Shown here: in pieces, positions 32,901 through 38,103 of the stretch
Numbering within the stretch: the stretch's first letter is position 1
Layout: each line of letters opens with the position of its first letter
From: Prevotella sp. UBA6994
GTDB taxonomy: Bacteria; Bacteroidota; Bacteroidia; Bacteroidales; Bacteroidaceae
Direction of reading: 5' to 3'
Assembly (NCBI GenBank): GCA_002449845.1
Contig: DJXW01000030.1
Coordinates: forward strand, 60,235-124,234
DNA: 64,000 bases
Notes under the pieces: model-generated
What the model was told of the DNA's origin: nothing
What the model saw: the letters and a program-made list of their open reading frames with translations, nothing else
Database searches by the model: none
Made by a program: the position numbers and the translations under genes

Positions 32901-33386
32901 AAGGCTCAGAAGTTTCCACTTTGCATTGTCTACTGTACCATCTGTACCTGGATCAATGATCGTGTTGGTGTTACCAGTGAGGTATGCACCAGCGCCGCCA
33001 CCGTGGTTGTCGGCAGAAACAATGTTGTAAACAGGACCGTTGTCTTCACCAACTTGTACAAAATCCCAAGTGGCTTGCTTTCCGCGGGATTGGTCTGTGT
33101 AAACAGTTCCTCCGCTTAGATGTTCCAAACCATAATTGGCATTGTTAATGGCAGTGCGAATGAAATACTTACCATCTACGAGTTGCATTTCCACTGCAAG
33201 GGGGTTAGCTTCTGTGAGACTGGCTTGAGTACCCCAGCCGTTACCTCTTGTGAAGTACTGACCAGTACCCACGTTATAGAGTAGGTAATAACCAGCTCCA
33301 GCCTCATCTGCTGTCCACGTTTGTGCGCTTGCGCTCAAACCGAACACGGCTACAATAGCAGCCACAAATAGTCTTAAATGTTTCAT
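29985..33386 (-). CDS. very large secreted multidomain protein with NGKKVxxK tail (module 2)
   Basis: This 1133-residue protein has a signal peptide (MKHLRLFVAAIVAVFGLSASAQ). Residues about 24-160 (YLLYNVGTGQYFTRGN...ATWDFVQVG) look like a ricin-type beta-trefoil. Three beta-sandwich modules follow, each recalling carbohydrate-binding jelly rolls (for example KGLPIGTYEFGVTGFHRAG). They are separated by Ala/Glu-rich helical FIVAR-like linkers near 340-470 and 645-740. The C-terminal domain (about 925-1133) is homologous to that of module 3 and ends IYNLNGQKL...KGINIVNGKKVLVK, a sorting-tail-like motif. It is probably a glycan-binding surface protein; no catalytic motif was seen. A full consensus promoter lies at 33460-33490. 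Confidence 0.78.
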   Translation of the reverse strand: MKHLRLFVAAIVAVFGLSASAQTWTADEAGAGYYLLYNVGTGQYFTRGNGWGTQASLTEANPLAVEMQLVDGKYFIRTAINNANYGLEHLSGGTVYTDQSRGKQATWDFVQVGEDNGPVYNIVSADNHGGGAGAYLTGNTNTIIDPGTDGTVDNAKWKLLSLDKDATIIGMENATEDNPVDVTPLIKNASFSYNIIQPWTMVASNQNLFGGSIPANPCAESWRAAFTLSQTINVLNGKYQVTAQAALTEYDVTGQDMPVVYANEASAPFKPMVNGESSMTTMSDQFTAGNYVVGPIDVTVTDGKLTVGVKGTRTNTWCIWDNFQLKYLGGLTDLTPYIEALAAAVAEAEAVEGTVPAVAYQALAAVIAENNKEYETGDEYTAAINAIKDATVTAKALQNEYGRYNEIKAACLAINSELDTTAPDAQANAATSAEEIESAVAAVRAALLAYVSTVEEGEFDLTNAIIDNPSVRQNTNYWTAEGTPNGNYSWGVVDYEETEFYQQNFDFYQNLKGLPIGTYEFGVTGFHRAGNHATYFYAGEDKILIPGVESSVVNNMAGAKTYFDGGNGKVALKFALEGESNDIKIGIVNNDTQTDKWTIFRDFTLKYYGSKVDLTEYDNRWAEAVAAANAALEDEANAKVTGDELTAITAAKADVPEHTKASYIEKTDALLAATQAFIAAAPAYDAYAAEKAIAEMIGVTPGEEPANAAAAAAGVNALKVAEFNFVNENYKFDYAPVIGTFGEWTGTATVAGEPAEPNYLSNEHWSGQTHAYYEQDKNGYGNANGWTIKYEKTAKLPAGDYMLKVAARSSAGTTSLVSCTATENTVSLPSVGNTAKGIDLNGNAAFEGDNFAHNGLGFGWEWRYLPFTLTETTEVTMTFYAEATTQYQWMSIADATLLSKQEIQNIVEIAGTDEWAPEAQIATSVITDRKLLEGLNTVIFPFETTDAELGATTVLAYTGTTVEADGLTFNFQKVAPVDGVVTLQANTPYAVFVAADQTENLTFGTKNINPGGGWYNECVTDDPNDQFDFRGTYSEWKKGESPIGDKDYIAGKERFVKASGGNRLQAYRAYLQFVGTEEPANVAFNFGGFVVDGIEAVELLNNLSGNIYNLNGQKLQKAQKGINIVNGKKVLVK

Positions 33387-33459
33387 AAAATATAAATTAA
33401 TTAGTACTAAATAAAAAATCGAGTTAGAAGGTTTTATTATAATAAATCAATTGATTCTG

Positions 33460-33490
33460 CAAATATAAATAATTCTTTTGATACAACAAA
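33460..33490 (-). promoter_or_regulatory. promoter of secreted-protein module 2
   Basis: On the minus strand TTTG (complement of 33487-33490) and TATATTTG (complement of 33460-33467) are spaced by 19 bp. The AT-rich leader to the start at 33386 is about 65-70 nt. Confidence 0.8.
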
Positions 33491-33514
33491 ATTTTTTTAC
33501 TTGTTTTTTTCTTA

Positions 33515-33555
33515 GAGGAGAAGCAAGAAGCAAGAAGCATGAAGCAAGAGATTAG
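33515..33555. repeat. GAAGCAAGAAGCAAGAG repeat tract
   Basis: Imperfect repeats of AAGCAAG and AAGCATG end in GAGATTAG. The same block, with the same ATTAG end, occurs at 40830-40875 and 45303-45327. Its reverse complement opens the tract at 3531. Confidence 0.7.
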
Positions 33556-33622
33556 TTTTGTCGATTGAGTTTCAAGCAGTCGAGGGTAATCTCTCACCTC
33601 TCACCTCTAATATATCTTCCAA

Positions 33623-33766
33623 ATATCTTTTGCTTTTTACCTCATACTCTTGCTTCTCTATCACTAAAGCATATCTCCTGCTTCTTGCTTCATACTCTTG
33701 CTTTTCAATCTTTAGAGCATATCTCCTGCTTCTTGCTTCATACTTTCTTGCTTCTCAATTTGTCCT
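33623..33766. repeat. 48-bp tandem repeat, three copies
   Basis: Copies begin ATATC at 33623, 33671 and 33719. Copies 2 and 3 share ATATCTCCTGCTTCTTGCTT and the following CATACT. The unit is a multiple of 3 and keeps a plus-strand frame open, but the encoded string is just the repeat read as protein. Confidence 0.75.
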
Positions 33767-33952
33767 ACAAATTCTGAATTTACCCCTCAAAATACGGGCT
33801 TTTTTTCAAAATACTTTGGAGTTGGTCGAAAAAATGCGTATTTTCCTTTATTTTCTTAAAGTGTTCATTATCAATGGATTGCTGGTTTTGGGCGATTTGA
33901 TGATGGTTAAAAATCATGTTTTTGCCTCAAAAAAGGCATGTTTTTGAGGCGT

Positions 33953-34036
33953 AATAACATATATCTTTAGCCTCGTAACATATATAGTTACGCTCATAAC
34001 TCATATAGTTACGACAATAACTATATATGTTATGAT
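33953..34036. repeat. 21-bp tandem repeat, four units
   Basis: Units 33953-33973, 33974-33994, 33995-34015 and 34016-34036 share a (G/A)TAACATATAT-GTTA theme. Each unit is itself partly palindromic (GTAAC...GTTAC). Confidence 0.75.
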
Positions 34037-34143
34037 GAAAAACGTCATTTTTTAGCCGTTTCAACACATTTTTCCGTTCTCCCATTTCTATTTTGCAAGA
34101 AAATATAAACTCAAATTTGTCGGTAAAATTCTGAATATTATTC

Positions 34144-34254
34144 ACAAATTATAATGCACAAATTATAATGCACAAATTAGAATGCACAATTCATAATGCA
34201 CAATTCATAATGCACAATTCATAATGCAAATTCATAATGCATAATTCACAATGC
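34144..34254. repeat. 14-bp tandem repeat (CACAATTCATAATG), about eight units
   Basis: Three CACAAATTATAATG-type units are followed by three exact CACAATTCATAATG units, one 13-bp unit and a drifted unit. A related TAATTCATAATTGACAATT stretch lies at 28262-28305 inside the first inverted-repeat element. Confidence 0.8.
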
Positions 34255-34334
34255 ACAGTGAACAAAAGGCTAAGGATTCAAGGATTTCGGGATTTTCAAA
34301 AGAATAGAACTGATACCTGTTGACATCATTTATA

Positions 34335-34769
34335 GGATCAATAGATTTTTCATAGGGAAGAAAATTGAAAATTGAAAGATAGTGTTTGTGGTATATGTTG
34401 TTAAATATCCTTGCAGCACGGAAAGGTGCCGATAGGCATCAGATGTTAGTAGCCAGCCATACAGCCGTGCCCATAGGTACGGCTATATGGCTGGGAAGGA
34501 ATGTTGGGTGTGATGGAATGCCTGCTGTAGGTAGGCGATTAATTTGATATGTCCCTTACCTAAAGGCAAGGTTCTTCGCTTGCGGCATTCTTCTTCCAGC
34601 CATTTCGAAACACCTATCGGCGTTTCTGTATGGCTGGCTACTGACATCTGATGCCTATTGGCATCTTTTCGTGCAGCATGAATATTAACTGGCATCAGAC
34701 AAAATCTTCAATTTTGAATTATCAATTGTGAATTGCCCATATTCTTCCCCTATGATTTTCGCTTGAGCC
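34335..34769. mobile_element. 435-bp nested inverted-repeat element, copy 2 (MITE-like, non-coding)
   Basis: The left end GGATCAATAGATTTTTCATAGG is identical to that of copy 1. The right end GATTTTCGCTTGAGCC is its inverted, drifted partner. Inner arms near 34421-34465 (CAGATGTTAGTAGCCAGCC) and 34631-34672 (GGCTGGCTACTGACATCTG) are inverted and nearly match copy 1. The innermost part differs more. No open frame is conserved between the copies. Confidence 0.6.
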
Positions 34770-34804
34770 TCAATCTTCAATCTTCAATTTTCAATTTTCA
34801 ATCT

Positions 34805-34843
34805 AAAAAATGGGCTGATCGTATTCGGACCAGCCCATTTTTT
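34805..34843. terminator. terminator closing module 3
   Basis: AAAAAATGGGCTG (34805-34817) pairs with CAGCCCATTTTTT (34831-34843), with poly-A/poly-T at both ends. It lies 27 bp beyond the stop of the small SVWDE protein gene on the minus strand. Confidence 0.9.
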
Positions 34844-34869
34844 TATAGAAAATTGAAGTTCAATTTCTC

Positions 34870-35034
34870 TTATTCATCCCAAACACTGAATGCAGACTTT
34901 GCTGTTGCATCCTCATCATCACCTATTGGATCTGGACTAACGGGGATTTCGCCAGCACTTACTTGCTGCATGATTTCTTCCATGTTGATGTCAGTAACGA
35001 CAGTCTCGGGTGCAAAATATAATTTCTTTTCCAT
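34870..35034 (-). CDS. small SVWDE-tail protein 3 (unknown function)
   Basis: This 54-residue acidic protein starts MEKKLYFAPETVVTDINMEE and ends TAKSAFSVWDE. An upstream in-frame ATG at 35058 would add eight residues, but 35034 aligns with the two paralogues. The middle reads SAGEIPVSPDPIGDDED. There is no signal peptide. The gene begins 35 bp after the stop of the 946-residue secreted protein and is followed by a strong terminator, the same order as in modules 1 and 2. Confidence 0.78.
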   Translation of the reverse strand: MEKKLYFAPETVVTDINMEEIMQQVSAGEIPVSPDPIGDDEDATAKSAFSVWDE

Positions 35035-35069
35035 ATCTAATTTTGTTTTGATACACATTATTATATATA

Positions 35070-37910
35070 TTACTTAATGACCACTTTCTTGCCGTTCTGG
35101 ATGAAGATACCCTTCTGAGCGTTGATTACCTTCTGACCGTTGAGGTTGTAGATAGTGCCATCAACGTTGTTGATGATTTGAGCAGCTTGGATTCCGTCAA
35201 CCACCTCGTCGCCAATCATGATAGCAACCTTAGCACCAGCAGGAACTTCTGCCTTCTTCTTCAAGAATGCGCGGAATGCGTTGAGCTTCTTGCCAGCTGT
35301 AGCAGGTTTCAAACCTGAAGCTGCAGAAACATAGTCGCCTTCTACGATTGTCTCATTGCCAGCGGGCAGAGCTACGTATGTACCAACGAAGTCGAAGTTA
35401 GCGTCAGTCTTGATAGGCTCAGCTACAGTCTTGAACTCTTTATTTGTGAATGAGAGACCTTCTTGGAGAGCAGCCATCTTCACGATGTAAGGAGTATTGG
35501 CAGCCAAAGAAGTAACTTTTTGAGAGAAATCGAGGTGGCAAACGTCACCTTCCAAGGTAGAACCACCGTAAGCATAGATAGCCTCTACGTTCTCACCCAG
35601 TTCTTCAGCAGTTACGTCGAATGGCAATACGAGCGTGTTGTAACCAGCTACGAGGTTACGAGCGTATGTTACGTTACCAAATTCAGCAGTTGGAGCCTCT
35701 GTTGCTGCATCTTCCAGAACAACGTCTTCAACGTTTGCTCTCATGATATAGAAGTCGGTCATGAAAGTGTTACCATTGGCGATAACGCTCAATACGTAGT
35801 CACCATCTTGCTCTGGTGTGAAGTAAAGCTTCACGTTCTTCAATGCGCCAGCCTCTGTACAAGCAACACCATTCTTACCATAGCTCTGAGAAGCAACGGT
35901 AGCACCATCCTTCAAGATAGTCAATGTGAAGTTGTTGTTAGACTCGTTAGCCCATGCGCAGTACTTAGCTTGTGCCAAATAAGTAACGCCACCCTTCAAA
36001 GGCATAGTGTAACCGAATGTTTCACCGTAATTGTATGTTCCTGGGTGAACGAAGAGACCTACTTGGTCGTCTGCGTCAGCCAAAGCAGCCTTACCACCAT
36101 TGTCATTGTCTGCACCACTGAAAGTCTGGCGAGTGTTACCGCTCTTGGTTACCCAACCTGGCAATACTACGTTTTCAGAAGTAGCTTGGATAGGAGCGTT
36201 TGCAAGAGTACCGTCATAGACTGCATTTAATTCCACTTCATTAGCTTCCCACATGGTTTCATCCAATTTGTTGATCAGGGCAGTAACTTGTTCCTTACCA
36301 TTTTCTACATTTTGGTCAATAGCTTTGGCATCAGCAAGAGCTTGCAATGCTTCAATATTGTGATAGGGAGCATATTCACCTTCATCGAAACCAAGAGTCT
36401 TAGCCTCGGCTGCGTTAATTGCAGCGTTCAGAGCTGCATAGTCAGTTGCATCAGCCATTTCTTCGTAAAGCTCAAGACGAACTAAGCGGAAGTCTCCTAC
36501 AGAGAACCATTGGTGATTACCCTCTGTTGTTGCGGTTACCTTGATGGTTACTTCTTCACCCTGTGTTTCAAACTCAACACTACCATCGTTCCATCCACGG
36601 TCGAATACGTTGCCAGCTGCATTGACGTTAGGAAGAGCTACGCTGTTTTCGCCAACTGACATGGTGAGAGTTACACCATCAGAAGCACGACCTTTAGCGG
36701 TGAGCATATAATAACCAGCGGGGAGAGTGAGTTTTTGTTCCATCGTGGTAGTCCATCCTGTACCATTCCAGTTACCACCGTCGAAGTACATGTAATCTTT
36801 CTTTCCGTTAGCATCCGTCCAAGACTCAGTGTTACGTGGATTGTTCTTGTTGCCCGTCCATGTCCAACCATTGTTACCGTCTGTAGCATTTGGATTCTGA
36901 ATCTTATCAGTCATGTTTACAGCACCATCATATCCTTCTGCCAAAGCGTGGCTCTCATACACAGCGCGGAGTGCTTGGAGATATGCAGCCGTTTTTTCAG
37001 CAGCGTCGGCAGAAGAAGTTGGACTCTGACCAGATATGTTTTCCCATGTAGCCCATTTTTCATTTGTACCATAATAATTATAATCCCATGAATAATTGTA
37101 AACGGCATCTGCGAATGCATCATAATTTGCCTTAGCAGCTTTGTAAGCAGCAGTAGCTTCATCTAATGCTTTGATGGCTTCCTCGAATTGCTCAGGTGTT
37201 GCATTTCCGTATGTGTTAATAGCATCATCAAGAGCAGTGTATTCTTCACCTCTAACATTGCTATATTCGTCATCCAATAAAGCATTGTAAGCAGCTTCAT
37301 AAGCAGCTTGATAAGCGGCATCATCAATATACAATTGAATGGTACCAAGGAAGAACCCGTCAAGTTTGGCGTTCTCTGTCCATGAAGAACGGAATACTAC
37401 ATAGCTGGTAGTTGCGGTGAAAACGTAGTTGTTTTCAGTCCAAGTGTCGGAAGTTTGGTTAGCTGCAGCTCCCCATTGTAATTGATAGAGAGTTGTTGTT
37501 TCTTCAGCTCCGTCTTTAGAAGCCCAAAGCTTGCTATACTGGAAGTTATTTGAAGCTGGAGTTTTTCCACTGGTATAGCAACGGAAAAGATAAGTCTCAC
37601 CTGGAGAAATGTTCCAAGTGTTGCGAATGTTCTTGTCTGATCCCACGCCACCAGCAGAATACTGCAAGTAAGCACCGCCGTCAAAACCACCTTCTGCTTG
37701 AAGTGTGTAATTAGAAGCGCTGGCGTTGTTCCATGCTCCAGAATACCATCCATCAACGCCATCCTCAAATGATGGGTTGTAAATTAGGTTGTCACTCGTA
37801 ACCTCATAGCGCTTGCCATCAATCTCGATGATGTCGCCATACGATTGCGCAGTTGCATCAGCTGCACCAATAAGTGCAAACGACGCGAGTAGAAGTTTGA
37901 AATGTTTCAT
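35070..37910 (-). CDS. large secreted multidomain protein with NGKKVxxK tail (module 3)
   Basis: This 946-residue protein has a signal peptide (MKHFKLLLASFALIGAADATAQ). A first beta-sandwich (about 35-195) opens NLIYNPSFEDGVDGWYSG, typical of carbohydrate-binding modules. An Ala/Glu-rich FIVAR-like helical part lies near 196-280. A second beta-sandwich (about 330-480, IQNPNATDGNNGWTWTG), another helical linker and a third beta-domain (about 560-720) follow. The last 210 residues, starting NLVAGYNTLVLPFDVTAEELG, are homologous to the C-terminus of module 2 and end IYNLNGQKV...KGIFIQNGKKVVIK. No catalytic motif was recognised. It is likely surface-exposed or secreted through a C-terminal signal. 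Confidence 0.78.
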   Translation of the reverse strand: MKHFKLLLASFALIGAADATAQSYGDIIEIDGKRYEVTSDNLIYNPSFEDGVDGWYSGAWNNASASNYTLQAEGGFDGGAYLQYSAGGVGSDKNIRNTWNISPGETYLFRCYTSGKTPASNNFQYSKLWASKDGAEETTTLYQLQWGAAANQTSDTWTENNYVFTATTSYVVFRSSWTENAKLDGFFLGTIQLYIDDAAYQAAYEAAYNALLDDEYSNVRGEEYTALDDAINTYGNATPEQFEEAIKALDEATAAYKAAKANYDAFADAVYNYSWDYNYYGTNEKWATWENISGQSPTSSADAAEKTAAYLQALRAVYESHALAEGYDGAVNMTDKIQNPNATDGNNGWTWTGNKNNPRNTESWTDANGKKDYMYFDGGNWNGTGWTTTMEQKLTLPAGYYMLTAKGRASDGVTLTMSVGENSVALPNVNAAGNVFDRGWNDGSVEFETQGEEVTIKVTATTEGNHQWFSVGDFRLVRLELYEEMADATDYAALNAAINAAEAKTLGFDEGEYAPYHNIEALQALADAKAIDQNVENGKEQVTALINKLDETMWEANEVELNAVYDGTLANAPIQATSENVVLPGWVTKSGNTRQTFSGADNDNGGKAALADADDQVGLFVHPGTYNYGETFGYTMPLKGGVTYLAQAKYCAWANESNNNFTLTILKDGATVASQSYGKNGVACTEAGALKNVKLYFTPEQDGDYVLSVIANGNTFMTDFYIMRANVEDVVLEDAATEAPTAEFGNVTYARNLVAGYNTLVLPFDVTAEELGENVEAIYAYGGSTLEGDVCHLDFSQKVTSLAANTPYIVKMAALQEGLSFTNKEFKTVAEPIKTDANFDFVGTYVALPAGNETIVEGDYVSAASGLKPATAGKKLNAFRAFLKKKAEVPAGAKVAIMIGDEVVDGIQAAQIINNVDGTIYNLNGQKVINAQKGIFIQNGKKVVIK

Positions 37911-37947
37911 AAATAATAAATTTGATTAAAAATTAAGATATTTTGTG

Positions 37948-37955
37948 CAAAGATA
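37948..37955 (-). promoter_or_regulatory. -7 box of secreted-protein module 3
   Basis: The minus strand reads TATCTTTG, a perfect TAnnTTTG, about 38 bp upstream of the start. A -33 TTTG was not found. Confidence 0.6.
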
Positions 37956-38061
37956 CCAATTATTATTGAGGTGTGTTAGGAAAAAGACGATTTTTTTTCA
38001 TCTTTACTTGAATTTTTAAAATTTTTAATAATGTGTGTTGGAGTCTTTGGATTATTATTCG

Positions 38062-38069
38062 TATTTTTG
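38062..38069 (+). promoter_or_regulatory. -7 box of the UvrD-exonuclease gene
   Basis: TATTTTTG matches the -7 consensus 34 bp before the ATG at 38104. The -33 region is weak. Confidence 0.5.
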
Positions 38070-38103
38070 TCAAATGTTAAACTTATGAGAGAATACTTAG
38101 AGA

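Larger units (their letters stand above)
33491..34804. other. 1.3-kb gene-free repeat-rich region between modules 2 and 3
   Basis: No credible gene was found. Open frames at 33558-33947 and 34483-34695 are repeat-derived. The region contains a GAAGCAAGAAGC tract (33515-33555), a 48-bp tandem repeat (33623-33766), a 21-bp tandem repeat (33953-34036), a 14-bp tandem repeat (34144-34254) and the second 430-bp inverted-repeat element (34335-34769). Confidence 0.7.

Noticed and set aside
33558..33947. Plus-strand open frame of 129 codons
   Set aside because: It is a read-through of 48-bp and CTTGCTTC repeats in a gene-free gap, with strongly repetitive, low-complexity translation and no promoter.
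34483..34695. Minus-strand 70-codon open frame
   Set aside because: It lies wholly inside the second inverted-repeat element and is not conserved in the first copy.
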